A DNA stretch of 64,000 nucleotides from Prostheceraeus crozeri (taxonomy: Eukaryota > Platyhelminthes > Polycladida > Euryleptidae), in assembly GCA_907163375.1 (NCBI GenBank), contig CAJQUW010011057.1, forward strand, positions 492,264 through 556,263, written 5' to 3'. Each line of letters starts with the position of its first letter. Within the stretch, counting starts at the first letter, position 1. The notes beneath the pieces were generated by a model. It ran no database searches, was not told where the DNA came from, and was given only the letters and a program-made list of their open reading frames with translations. Made by a program: the position numbers and the translations under genes. Positions 48,443 through 60,409 of this stretch are shown piece after piece.

Positions 48443-49285
48443 ACACTTGCTACTGCACATTTGCACCATCTTCGGATTGAATTCAGACTATTGCTATTCA
48501 CAATCACACAGAATATTTCAAATGAAATTCAGCCTTCTGCATTTAATCTTAAGACACCTTCAATTCAAAGATTTCAAAGCCATTTGAACGTGAAGCAGCC
48601 TGGCATAAATGCAACCATAGAATTACAACACAAATCCTGCGTTATTGATCGACAGAGAATTTGGCTGAAGATGGTGGTGACTGAAAGGGTCTTTCTGCAA
48701 CGCTGAATATGAAGAGATAAAGTGCTTACTCCTGGATCAACAGTGGCCGATTACAAGGTGAACAGAAAGAAGGAAAGAATCCTCTAAAGCTGAGCGTTTA
48801 CCATGTTGATCACATCTGTCTGGAGATTGAGACGATCAACTGACTTTAAAGCAGCTTTGTCAAAAATGTCTTGTTATGAAGCCATCATCATTGCACAATC
48901 TACAACCATCTGAAGGGGTAGTAATATTCCGCAAGAAATGTCACGTCGAGCCTTCAATCAAGAATAATATTGAGAACAAAGAAAAACGAGAGGAGAATGT
49001 TGAGCGGGTAACAAATTGTAAAAAGCAAGAAAATAAAGGAAATGAGTTGAAAAGCATTTTATTTGGATGGACGAGATCAACTTAAGTCTTCACCAATAAG
49101 AGCTCTAATTGCCGCACCGCTATTATTGAACGATGCTTAACAAATCACTGAAAGTATTTACATTTAGACTTGTCAAACAGATTTTGTAGAATCATACGAG
49201 AGCTCGTATCAGTGTGTGCATTAATGAAGAAATCTGAAAATGAATTGCAATATTTGAATATTTAATGTTATGTCTAAATGTCATT

Positions 49286-49475
49286 AGCATGAGCTTCCCT
49301 GACCAATACAATCTTGATACTTTCAAGAGGCGTGTGAACAGGTTTCTGATGGGGACAGCTTAATCAGATTAGAAGATTTGTTTTTTTTTTTATTTATTTA
49401 AAATAATACAATTTGTTATTTTTTCATTGTGTAACCCCTAGCTTTGTTCATTTCTCATAGCTAGGGGTGAAAATT
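49286..49475 (+). mobile_element. LINE 3' end with a 10-bp stem-loop
   Basis: Reads SLPDQYNLDTFKRRVNRFLM and a stop soon after, like the last residues of CR1/L2-type proteins (LP....L..FK..V...L). After a T-rich stretch, ACCCCTAGCT (49434-49443) and AGCTAGGGGT (49459-49468) form a perfect stem with a 15-base loop. A 3' hairpin of this kind is a plausible recognition site for the element's own reverse transcriptase. Confidence 0.6.
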
Positions 49476-49541
49476 CTGAAAAAAAAGGTCTGAATTTAAC
49501 GCGAAATGCTGCAGTACACTGTACTTTTTATTTTAGAATAT

Positions 49542-49735
49542 ATCCGGCCCTGTGGCCTGGCGATATAGTGCATCCGGGAGACTTTGGGTCAATTAAACCT
49601 AAGACCTTTAAAATAGTTGCACTCTACATTCTTGCTAAACACTCAGCAAAAAAAGAATGAGAGTGGGATACACAAAAACTCGGACACATGGAAGAAAGGC
49701 TCCGTGCCTAATGTGCTTCAGAGTATAAACAAAGG
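49542..49735 (+). mobile_element. SINE-like repeat sharing its tail with family B
   Basis: The head GGCGATATAGTGCATCC has a weak A box and GGTCAATTAAACC a weak B box. The end CACATGGAAGAAAGGCTCCG plus TGCCTAATGTGCTTC is the same as in the minus-strand SINE at 20410-20570, while the middle differs. Confidence 0.6.
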
Positions 49736-51575
49736 TCACTTATTTATTTTAACCACAATAATTGAGGAGTAAGCTTCAATAACAGGAAAGATTTAGATGA
49801 AACCTTGGAAGTTTGGCTCCAACAACTCGTCACGACATTTAAATAGAAAAAAATATTCCTAATATTTTCATTGTTGATTGTATTACATCATCGTTGTTTT
49901 CGGCGCCTGTCTTGACTATGATCGCTTCGAAAACAATACGATTGTCCTGTCCTGACTGCGAATGTTTGTGATGTGGTGGTAAATGACCGACTTGAAAATC
50001 ACGATATGTGAATGAGTGATTGATTTCAAACGTGGCTGCTCTTGTAAAGTCGATTGTCTTATCATCATCACCCTAAAATGTAGTCATGTGAGTTGAATTA
50101 TTAGAGAGCCTCATCTAAGAAGCGTTCTGCATGTTTGCAAATATCAAGAGTAAAGTTCAAGTGCTAAACTTCGATACTTCATGATCATTGCGTAGTTAGA
50201 AAGAGGAGCAGGTGTGGCTCGTGTGGTCACCTATATCTAGCATCTCTTATGAGGTCACTATAAGTACACTCTTTATCATAACAGTTACTGAATAAGACGG
50301 GACTTCGTTAATAATTTAGTCAAGTCTTTGGCATTTAGTTTTGGTAATTACAGCTATTAGCATAGTAGATGATTGATAGTAAACAATGCTGTGTTGTTTG
50401 AGTTTTAAATGTCTTAAGACAGATTGAGATGCTGTCTTAGTATTTTCTCACACTTCTTTTAAACGACTTCTGTGACACATGGATTCTAATGAACTTGGAC
50501 TTACAAAATAAAGACCTGCAAAACATGACCGCTGTTTAGTTAACCCTTTACATTGACCTATGATTTGATGATGAGATGACCTATGTGCCAATGGTGTTGA
50601 ATAATTCGGCTTAATTGATAGAATAATATTTTCAACACTGGAATCACATGATTGTTTCCGTAACATGCACTGTGAATGTAATCTTCAAGGTTAGTATTAT
50701 GTGATTGTGCAGATGAAATCATTCACTGCGAATCACAAGACTTGCATGCGGGCATGCTATTTCTGATACCGTCTTTCCAACATTGCTTTGATCACCCTGG
50801 ATGAGACATAAATTATTTTATCATGCATGTGGGCTCTGTGCTCAACGTTATTGTAGTTGCATTCTCAAATCTTTTGTTGCTAATAGGGCTATGGAGTCTA
50901 GTTACATGTATTTTTCAGTCTGAAAGTCAGACTTTAAATCTAGGTAATCGGAATGAATGAAGCGTTTGCCCTTGATGCGTCTTACCGTATGTATGGTACG
51001 CAACTTCATAAGAGTGAAAGGCTTTCATAAACACTTCATGGAGGTTGAACTCTTTTTATCACCCCCTTGAGCCGCAGTCACAAAAGCATCAGTTTCTTGT
51101 CTTCCTTAGATTTGCATAAGTTGTAATACTCGGTAAATTAAAGGATCATCCGGTTTCTGCATAACATAATCAGAAAGTACTTTATAATGGGTAAAGAACT
51201 GAAATATTGCCGTGTAGACGTATCCCGAGTATTACCAATGGAACGAAGACTTAGGAGATCTCTATTGATAACTTGCAGACTTGTGATTCATAAGTCGTCT
51301 AAGAAGCAAATGCGTGTCACTTGAAGTGTTCATGTTTTGATTGAATCCAGAAATTGCGCATGCTCACCTTGATATACCGTGCTGAGTTGAAACCGGTCCC
51401 AAATGTTAAGCCCAAATATTATCATGATTAGAGATTTCGATACTTTTGCTGCGTGAACGGGAATTATCCTGAAACCTGTCAACAACACTGAGTACAGTAT
51501 AAGCGTTGCACAGTAATGCATCTGATGTTCTAAAGCACAACAAGGACTACTACATATATTATAAGTAGTATTAAT

Positions 51576-51878
51576 CAGTAATGTGATTTTACCTGATTTA
51601 CCAGGAAATCCAGATTTTTTTGGTTGATTTCGGTCATTTTTGAGACGAGGCAGATTCTGCAAAAAAATTACACGTAGATTATATGGGCTACATACGCGTA
51701 GCTTTTGTTTTCATTTTGTGCCACCTCACTTCTTGCTTATAATCCAACTGTGCTAGGCAATATGTGAATGTCCCAAACTAGAGGTTCTACTGTTAATTTA
51801 GTAATGACTGTAGTTTATACTGGACCCCCGTCAAGAATAGGTTTCCTGATTTTTTTCGTTTGTTCAATCACATCCCTG
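51576..51878 (+). mobile_element. hAT-like MITE E, copy 2
   Basis: Starts CAGTAATGTGATTTTACC and ends ATCACATCCCTG. It matches both outer parts of the copy at 28167-31637 but lacks about 380 bp of that copy's middle. ATTAAT flanks both sides, but it also follows the right end of copy 1, so a target duplication is not proven. Confidence 0.75.
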
Positions 51879-54669
51879 ATTAATATAGCTAGGCATCCTT
51901 GGCTTGACATATTTAAAACAGTTAAGATACAAGTGAAAAGAAATATCCAAATGGCAACGCCTGTAAGAGAACAGTTTATTAAAAGTTGAGGACTTAGAAA
52001 TAAAACGTACACCGATACTTAAAACTTGATTGCGGTGAGGCACATACATATCGGGAAATAAGTGAATTGATTACACTGGGTGCGTGGTCTAATTTTGATA
52101 GACTAGCATTTTTACTGGATTTCCCTCTAATATTCGGTGTCATTCAGTTTTAAGGCTTCTATTGTAAATTTTTGCATCTATTGCCCACTCTTCGCTTTTT
52201 CTTCGGTTAATTGCCACCTGATTTGACTAGTATTCAGACCTTCGTTATATCCATTCAGCCCTGCAACAAAGCGACGATAGTAGCTGCTCTCCATCACACT
52301 GCATGTTCACTTAGTATCTTCTACAGTGGGTTCATAAAGTCACTGTGCACCTAATAAATCAATGCATGCGCAATACTTTGTCGCTTAGAATTTGCCATCG
52401 GCACTATAAAAAAGTGGGAAGTTTATCTTGTAGAAAGAAACTTCGAATTCTGTGTAATCACAAACATACTACATAATACATTCGGAATAGTCCACCCTGT
52501 TCACAGAATGACAAATGTCAATTCGACGTCTCATATTCTCAAACATTTCGATGAATTTCCTCGTGCCTTGATTAGCGTCACTTTGGCTGTCGGCTGTTTT
52601 CTCTAGACTCCTGTGTTTTCTTGACCTGCTTCCGTCAAACCTCCTGCTTCACCGCTAACACAACGTAAAAGTCCAAGACATTCAAATCCGGTATCTCGGA
52701 TGCCAAACTCCTTCAGAGAAGATAACTCTTGTGGGATTGAAATATTTCACTAAAAATATCGAATTGGGAATTGGCGGTATGCGCAGTTGGCTCCATCTTG
52801 CTTGAAAATAAGTAGTCACAAATACTTTCATCGTCACTTAATTCGTTCAACGAAGTGAAGCAAATCATTTTGTCAAATAAGTTTTTGCCAATAGTTAGTT
52901 GAATATCGGCCCCAAGCATTTGTTGTCTTGACATAAGAGAATGTAATGGCTTTTCTCAACAAATTCGTGTGGGTTTTCACTAGACCATTATGCGGGAATC
53001 TCTGACTACCTGAAATGCCTTGATGAGAGAAACCAAGCTTCATATCAGAAAAGAAAGTCTTATAGAGAACTTTATTTACAGTTTTAGATTTTCCTTGAAC
53101 CAAACACAAGTACTTGAATTACAAATGCTTGTCATGATCGGATTCATTCAATTCATGTTGGCCAGAGATAGCGGTTACGGATTATAGGCCTATGTGTCTT
53201 TCTTACAGCAGATGAGCCGCCCCGAGAGATAGACCCACTTCTTGGGATAAGCGACGCATCGACTTGTTTGGGCAATGAGTCATAGCTTCAAGAAATAAAC
53301 ATTTGGCAGGAATAAACTTTGTTTATCACTGTAAGATTGAGGCCTAATGGTCGATTTAGAGCGTGATGGATCGTGCTTCCGGAGTCAGCTTTTCTGAACG
53401 GTCACTGATTGGACTCCAATCAAAACATTTCGATGAGGCAAATCAGATTAGGAAGTCTTTCTAAAAATAAACACCCTTCTTCACCTCATTGTTATTATTC
53501 CCCATTGGCGCCGAAAAAAACATGGTTTGACCAGAGAAGTTAATTTCTTTCGCAATTGATATCGCACATGCTTAGCTTCGAAATGCAACGTACAGATCTT
53601 CACCGAGTCTGTAGCTGACAAATGTGAAGTTAAAATTCAAATTCTAGATCAGTATGAATGTCGCAAGCTACTCAGTTGCGGAGTTCCCAACGAGCGGACA
53701 GTGACTCTAGTGCTATGTGATAGATATCTACAATTGTAAGATTACGACTGTTTTCTTTGGCAAAACAAAGTTAGAAGAGGTGCACAGTGACTTTATGAAC
53801 GCACTGTATATAGAAGATGTCCGCTCCTTGAAGATTCTGAGCATTTTAAGTGTTCAATTGCTATCTTACTACAACAGCAATTCTCGAGAAGTCAGTCAGT
53901 TTTGCGCAGTGACTAAAATGTGCGTATAATTTAATCAGTCGAATAAAGTGAATGTGTTCGTGTTCGAAACAGCTGTGCAATTCTGAAGGACGTTGACGCG
54001 ATTTATTGCACGAGGAATGTAGAAGTTCTGTCAATCTACTTCTAGTTATTTGAACTTTGAACAGGGAAAGAAAGTCGATTCAACGCGAAATTAATGGATA
54101 TGATCACATTCGAATAAGCATGATCAAAATTTCATCGGTGCTCTGCTCATTGGTCTTAGAGAGTGTTAATACCTGCTTTCATGTGTCAGAGATATGAATT
54201 TCACTGTTCTAGCTGGACATCCTCTTTTCCTGCCCAATTTTGAACGTAAGTGAATTGAAGCAACAGACACGAGGGTAGGACTCCCCACCAGGCTGCCTAA
54301 GTTAAGATCGCTTAAGGAGTCGGAGATTTTCAGTGGTCCTGTGCCGGATTAGTCCCTATTGTATTTTAGTTCATCTGTCTTCAGCAACCCCTGATATGAA
54401 ATGAGAGTATTTCACTTCTGATACATCGACAACACTCCTGATGGAAGATAAGATTTTTGTATCTGCCTCCCTAAGAGGACTCCATCGACAGAAGTTAGAC
54501 TGCAGCCTTCCATATCAGTCACATTGAAGGTGCTCCTTTCTGTGGAATGTACATGTAAATTTTCCGGAATTTATACATTTAGTAATTACAGCTTCATTCA
54601 TCAATAGTGTTTTGTTTGTTAATTTTGATTGTACCCTCTCTCAATGATTGGACTGATTTCTATGTACAG

Positions 54670-54728
54670 ATGTCAAATAGTGAGGTTTTTCTGCATGTTA
54701 TGGCTTTCCTTGATAACCCGCCTCTTGT
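54670..54728 (+). CDS. Candidate exon 1 of an unidentified gene
   Basis: The acceptor TTTCTATGTACAG precedes an open stretch reading MSNSEVFLHVMAFLDNPPL and two bases of a Val codon before the donor GTAAGT. Together with 54812-54899 it gives a continuous helical-looking C-terminus ending at a stop. The family is not recognised. EVFLHVMAFLD faintly resembles the ARNT C-terminal EVFQEMLSMLG, but the phase does not follow ARNT exon G directly. The 59-nt length and correct borders are suggestive only. Confidence 0.35.
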
Positions 54729-54811
54729 GTAAGTAATTTCATTTCTTCAAATCTGTGCTGTTGCTCGTAGAGCTTTCTTATCTATTTTTCAAACTACACC
54801 AAACCATTTAG

Positions 54812-54899
54812 GAACGATGCACTGAAAGATATCATGCAGTCTTTGCTGTCGCTTTTAATGGACGCTGAAACAGCCATTTCTAAGTTGAACCACATTTGA
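54812..54899 (+). CDS. Candidate terminal exon of the same unidentified gene
   Basis: After the acceptor ACCATTTAG, the base G completes the Val codon from 54728. The frame then reads NDALKDIMQSLLSLLMDAET and AISKLNHI before TGA. The pattern of L, I and M every three to four residues predicts an amphipathic helix, as at the end of a HEAT-like or coiled-coil protein. The two exons fit in phase across an 83-nt intron, which would be very short next to the ARNT introns. No family assigned; chance is possible. Confidence 0.35.
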
Positions 54900-55842
54900 T
54901 AAATGCATGGGAAAGCAGTTGATAGACCTGACTTCTTTTGAGTTCCGAAGCCATGGATTTGTCGTACAATTTGTTCATGGCAAACTTTAGTAGCTTATCG
55001 GAACGGTAGTGAATTTGTTTTAGGTTTGAATAGCGGAAGGACCCAGATTCAAGTGATCTTTCGTTTATTTATATTTATCAAAATAAATGGGGCTGCTGAA
55101 TTTTGTTTGATCTATCACTAGAAGGGTGGAACTGAATTCTATGATAACGTTATAAAGAAGTTTGTACAATTCTTCTAATTAACTCATAGTTTTTTGACAC
55201 ATTCTATTTATCACTTAAAAGTAGTGTGAATTGCACATACGTAAGTCTAGCTCAATAAATACGCTGACGAAATTTCTCAAAGCTCATAATATGTCGATCT
55301 CATGATAAAACTGTCGGCTTCTATTTCCAAAAAACTGAAGGACCTCTTATTGGCTTCATGGTATTCATAAAGAGATAACAGAAATGTCGATGACTGTAAA
55401 TCATAATGAATGCCGAAATTTCCTTCTCGTACATTCAGTACTTATATTCCTTGTGTGCTGTGTTTATTCAGTTCCATTGTGCATTTCGTAGATATATCGA
55501 CGTTAAAACCCCTGGGAAAATGAATGTGAATCCTAAATGCTGTCAGATATGAGCGTCTCCTTATCTCTCTGTTCGATGCGACTCATACAGATAGGAAACG
55601 TGAAAATTCAACACCGAATTATCAATCGCTCCACAATTAAAGCAGACTAGCGATTAAGTGGTTTTGACGCTCATCAAGATATTAGAAGTCCAACTACAGT
55701 TAACTATATTTCATGCTGTTTGCGTTATTGACTTTAATTACTGTGAAATCAGCAGGTTCATTGTAACACACTGAACATGGGCGTGTCTATTATCTCTATT
55801 TATAGATAAGTTGAATTGATTACTATTTTTCTTAACGTTGAT

Positions 55843-57233
55843 TCCTACGGCCGCGGGACGACGGAACGGGACGGACGCGCCTATTACGACGACGCCTACG
55901 GACTGGTCGAGCCGCGGCTACGACGCGAACGTGGTCCTTCGACGGACGCGCGGCAGACAACAGGCGGGCGGACGGTTCGGAGTCGACGGGCCGGGGGCGC
56001 GGACCCTACGGGACGGGACGGTTCCTACGTAACGCGGGGGCGACGGATCGCGGCGACTCGAGCGTTGCGAGAACGCGTTCCTACGCCGGCGCGCGGGGTG
56101 TGGGATACTCGGTACTTCGGACGCGGAGTCGGCGGGCGGACGACCGGGGCTGGCGGGGGACGGCGCTATCGGACGAGATACGTCGGTGGACTGGCGGGCG
56201 AAAAGACGACTCCGTGCGGAACGTTGTCCTACGGACGCGGCGGCGGGTACGGGGGTGTGGATACGGGACGCGACACGGACGACGAGACGGCGGGGGACGG
56301 GCGTCGTGGAAAACGCGTCCGAACGGCGGGAGACGCGGACGACGACGGGTACCAGGGGTACGACGGGGACGGTCGGCGGTGGGGGCCACCGCGGGCGGCG
56401 GAACGGCGGGGCGGCCGGGGAACGACGGCCTAACGACGGCGAACACGGACTGCACGCGGACGTCCTATCCCTTCGGACGCTACCTAACGGTGACGGCGGC
56501 CTTCCTACGAGCGACGGCTCCCGCTTACGAGACGGGATTACGTGGGACGGACGATCGGACGGCGCGACGACGTCCTAAACCGGCCGTTAGGACGTACGCG
56601 GGCGGACGGGGCGGGCGAAGGGCGGCCTGACGGGAACGTCGGGCGGACGGCGCGACGGAAACGCGTGACGGACCTCATTTACATACGAACGCACGCGACC
56701 GGCGCGTCCTTACGAGGACGGAAACCTGGGACGGGCGGTACGGACGACTACACGGACGGGTGCAGCCCGTACGACTACGAACGTCGGGGGGGACGTACAA
56801 CAACGGTACACGGACGGCGGACTTACTACGCGGCGACGACGGCACGGGCGGGACGGACGATCGGAGACGACGGACGCCCAGTCGCGCGCGTCCCTACGGG
56901 GTTACGAGACGCGGACGGACTTCCGACAGGCACGGCGAACGGCGGCGGCGGGACGGACGGGGCAGCGGTCCTACGGGCTCGCCTACGACGGGTTGACGGA
57001 GACGACGGGCGGCGCGGCCGCTCGAGACGGCGCGGTCCTACGGGCGTACCAGGCAGGACGACGGCGGGGCGGACGACCGGGGTAACGTCGGCGCGGAAAA
57101 CCGGCCCGCGGCGACGGCGAGGGAGACGGGACCGACGCGGACAACGGGACGACACGGCGGACGGCGGACGCCGACGGTACGGCTCCTAACGCGCGGGGCA
57201 CGGCACTACGCGGACGGAGTACGGGGCCTCTGT
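55843..57233. other. GC- and CpG-extreme block of 1.39 kb with 7-bp flanking repeats
   Basis: Composition changes abruptly on both sides. Inside, G is about 45%, C 25-27% and T about 10% by eye on sampled lines, with CG in nearly every GACG, ACGG or GCGG word. TCCTACGG-like words recur at irregular spacing (for example 55842, 56226, 56967, 57027). There is no fixed tandem period. Several frames stay open because T is scarce; their Arg/Gly/Asp/Thr-rich translations are not protein-like. CGTTGAT stands at 55836-55842 and again at 57234-57240, like a target duplication. An inserted satellite, a foreign fragment or an assembly fault are the options. Confidence 0.85.
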
Positions 57234-57819
57234 CGTTGATAATGTTCTAAACGGAAGTGAATACGGGAGAAACCGCATCATGATCACACACGTTAAAGTG
57301 GCCACTTCATGATCTCATGCAAGTGAACATCTCATGATATTTCACCCTCCATTCCGGTGCACAGTTTGAGTAACTTTGACAGGTCTGTAACGGGGCATGT
57401 TTGATGCAATATTCAAAAGTAGCATTTATTAGTTTCTACTGTCACAGAATCTCGGCAGTGTATTTTGACAGTAATCAATGACAACTGAGGAAAGATAGCT
57501 CACTTTCTACTGGAGCATTTTCATCGTTTTTAAATTAGATTTCATTCTTTTCATTAAATTATGCACATTGAATCTTAGAAAAGCACATGCAGTTTCCATA
57601 CATTGATTGAATTTTTTCATATGTAGATTTGGAAATCTCCAAACATTATCTAGTCCTAAATCCATTAGCAGTTCATGAATATTTATTCCAGCAACTATTC
57701 GCATTATTGATGTATTGATTGTTTTGCGACAATTTTGTTTTCCATGAAATGTACATGTTGACGTTCGAAATCCACAAGCATAGTATGATGTACTTAGTTA
57801 TACCATTTAACGTCGATTG

Positions 57820-58545
57820 TTCCATTCATGTTGGGTGCAACGGTTCGCTTGTATGGCAGTTCTCCACTTCTCTCGATTGCTTGCATCTTCCATACAGAGT
57901 CCGAGGGCTCGAAGGTCTTCGTTGATGTTTTCGCTCCATGTCTTTGGGCGACCATCCACCCTCAATTTCGGCACGCGCTTCACATTCGTCTTTCCTCTCC
58001 ACATGTCCACACCATCTTAGTCGACATCTTCTTATAGAGTCACCGATAGGCTCCAGGCACATTTTCTAGAGCTCATTGGAAATGCGGTCGCGAGAGGAGA
58101 CTCCGCGCATCCATCCTCATTTAATTCACTTCAAGACTCCTCAAACACTCTGATGACATGGCCCAAGTCTCGCTACCATACCACATGCTGGTGCGCACAC
58201 ATGACTTGTAGATGACTGCCTTCAATGAAAGTGAAGTTACCCTCAAAAAGGTTGCCATGTCACGACACGTGCACCAACTGCTTCGGATCCAGGCTCTAAC
58301 TGTTGCCGCCACCATAATGACATCACCGAAGTAACGAAAAGTATTCACTACTTCGTAGATTTCCTCATCAACCTTGAAATAATCACCGTCTCCAAGCGGC
58401 GTTTGGTCGATCTTCACTTCTCCTTTACATCGACGGCACATGAATGTGGCTACTGCGGATGACCGGCGGTCATTACATCGCCTGTGAGCCCAAAATTGAC
58501 ATATTGTGCACTTGATAGAATTGGATGTAATTATTATCAAAATAA
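57820..58545 (-). mobile_element. LINE fragment with zinc-knuckle and post-RT region
   Basis: The minus strand reads IKCTICQFWAHRRCND and FMCRRCKGEVK (Cys/His finger), then TFRYFGDVI, YKSCVRTSMWYGSETWAMSS, a frame break, RRCRLRWCGHVERKDE and, in a third frame, DGRPKTWSENINEDLRALGL. Same class as the LINE at 9903-11950 but a different family member: the residues differ throughout. 5' truncated and frame-broken. Confidence 0.8.
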
Positions 58546-59404
58546 ATTGAACGCTTTATATCTTCCATGCAGGGATACGGAGGCGATTGATTTTTCTTCA
58601 TTTTCCACTTCCAATTATTGGAGACCGGACATGGGCTTCACACCTGCCTATTTCGAGTCTTCTTTTCTTTATTTTCCACTTTTTTACGAATTGTAAGTTC
58701 TGACACTTCGCAGTCTCCACGAACTTTCTGTCGTAAAACCCTAGCTGACTTGTATACGTTTTTTGACTTGCCAAAAAGTCGACTATTTTTCAAGTTTGCT
58801 GAAAATTTTGACCTTTGGGAAATTGTGAAATAAAAACGTCACATTTTCTCAACACGTATGTAGTAAAAAATATTAAGTGACCAAGAGAGTGTTTGAGAAT
58901 GCTGCAATGAAATTGTCTCAAGACACACTAATCTACATTGTGGAAAGTTGTCATTGATGAGATGATACTGAGGTTTTCTGACTTCGAATGACAGTATTCT
59001 GAGATAATGCGCCTTCGTTTTCATCATAATGAGAAAATTAGAAGTAACTACATTTAGTAATACAGGTGTCAATTTGTAGTTAGGTGTAATAGGGTAATCA
59101 CTAAATATGACAACTATTATGATACTTTCGGAAGCGGAAGCGATCGTCGGGCATCCGCTTGCACACCCCTGCTTCCATATCAATTTGTTATCTTAAGAAT
59201 TTATGTTATCAAGGTATACATAGCACCTGGCTTAGTGTTCAAAAGCCTACAGCACTGATAATTTTAAAAAGCAAATAAACAACGATACAGTGCCAATTTC
59301 TGATCGGACGACAAAATCTTAACATTCTCCATTCAATTCCTTTACATGAGAAGCTTTGCAATGATCAATCTTTTGAATCATGGTTTTGACAATGAATTAA
59401 ATGA

Positions 59405-59650
59405 AATTACATAATCGATGGATCGAATTGCCACGCAAAGGATGCGCGGCTGGTACGACTCAGACCTCAGGTTAACTATGTGGATCAGTCGCTCTACGAC
59501 CGCTCACATGCGACTGATACGTATGGAGCAAGTCCTTGCTATCACACGTCAAATGTCTACCAAAGGTGTGGTTGTCGCAGAAAAATCACCACAGCATCGT
59601 TCACGGACTTTCCCCCTTCTCATTCCGTGAATTTCAATCGGAGTAATTAG
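59405..59650 (+). CDS. Candidate exon or decayed coding piece, unidentified
   Basis: An 82-codon frame without its own ATG. The 3' two thirds read VNYVDQSLYDRSHATDTYGA, SPCYHTSNVYQRCGCRRKIT and TASFTDFPPSHSVNFNRSN before TAG. GC content and codon choice resemble the ARNT exons rather than the flanks. CTCAG ends at 59470 and could be an acceptor, but no good pyrimidine tract precedes it. It might be the last exon of an unknown gene or part of an unrecognised transposon. Confidence 0.3.
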   Translation, partial: NYIIDGSNCHAKDARLVRLRPQVNYVDQSLYDRSHATDTYGASPCYHTSNVYQRCGCRRKITTASFTDFPPSHSVNFNRSN

Positions 59651-60409
59651 ACGAAGGCTCGGACCGGTTTAACCTAGAAGGATGCATTATTTCAGGTTTC
59701 CATGTGCAACTCATGTCAAGAATTTTCATTTTCTACACGTTGATTAAAATCGAAAACACTTGGAATAGTAGATTTCGTCCTTTTGCAAGGAATATATATT
59801 TGAATCAGCAATAAATTACAGCGTTTTGCATCTTTAAAGAACAGCACAGAACTCTCTGTCTATTGTCTTACCCATTTGAAACTAAATTTCAGTGCAGAAG
59901 GTCAACTGAAGTCCATGGAATACTATTTCAGCTGATCGCTCTTATGAATAATGTAGAGGAATGAAATGAGTTCAATATCAGTCATAATCTATTTATAAAT
60001 GACAAAATATTGCGCTGCAGGCGTGTAATCTTCTGTGGGAGACAATTATTCTATTTTTGCTTGATTTGGAGCAGAACTTGATTTCGTACTTCGCACTTTA
60101 AACCTTGCTACTTGATGATACTCGTGGTATAATATCATGACCTTTACTCAGGTATTGAACTTGATTACATGATCACTAATTCCAGAATGCTCATCTGCTC
60201 AAACAAAAGTGAATCAATACATGCGGTCGTTTCCTGAGTTGGCACTCAGCATGCTCGGAAAGTAGTTGACCAGTAGTAGCCTTGAGCACCAACGGAAAGA
60301 TGTCACATTTGTTGTCATTCTGCTCGAATTGTAGATGAGATCTGAAGTGTTCTCCAAAGTCGAGCGAGTGATGTTCAATCAGAATACTAAAAGTGAAATA
60401 ATAGCCTAC

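Larger units (their letters stand above)
41693..54669. other. Region downstream of the last placed ARNT exon
   Basis: Presumably still ARNT intron, or the space after it. I looked for the expected C-terminal exon (EVFQ.ML.ML...EFP.L..F..F-like) and did not find a convincing one. Repeats are listed separately. Stretches 42350-43480, 44710-45330, 45700-46380, 48450-49280, 49740-51570 and 51880-54660 show no gene I can support. Confidence 0.6.

Noticed and set aside
48461-49085. Two + strand frames of 69-81 codons after repeat D
   Set aside because: Biased, low-information peptides without homology or splice context.
54670-54728. Reading the small exon as the direct continuation of ARNT exon G
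   Set aside because: Exon G leaves one base of a codon; joining it to 54670 would put a stop after three residues. Only an extra exon in between could rescue the idea.
55816-57189. Overlapping open frames of 120-215 codons in the GC-extreme block
   Set aside because: Stops are rare because T is scarce, frames are open on both strands at once, and the translations are Arg/Gly/Asp/Thr mixtures without domain structure.
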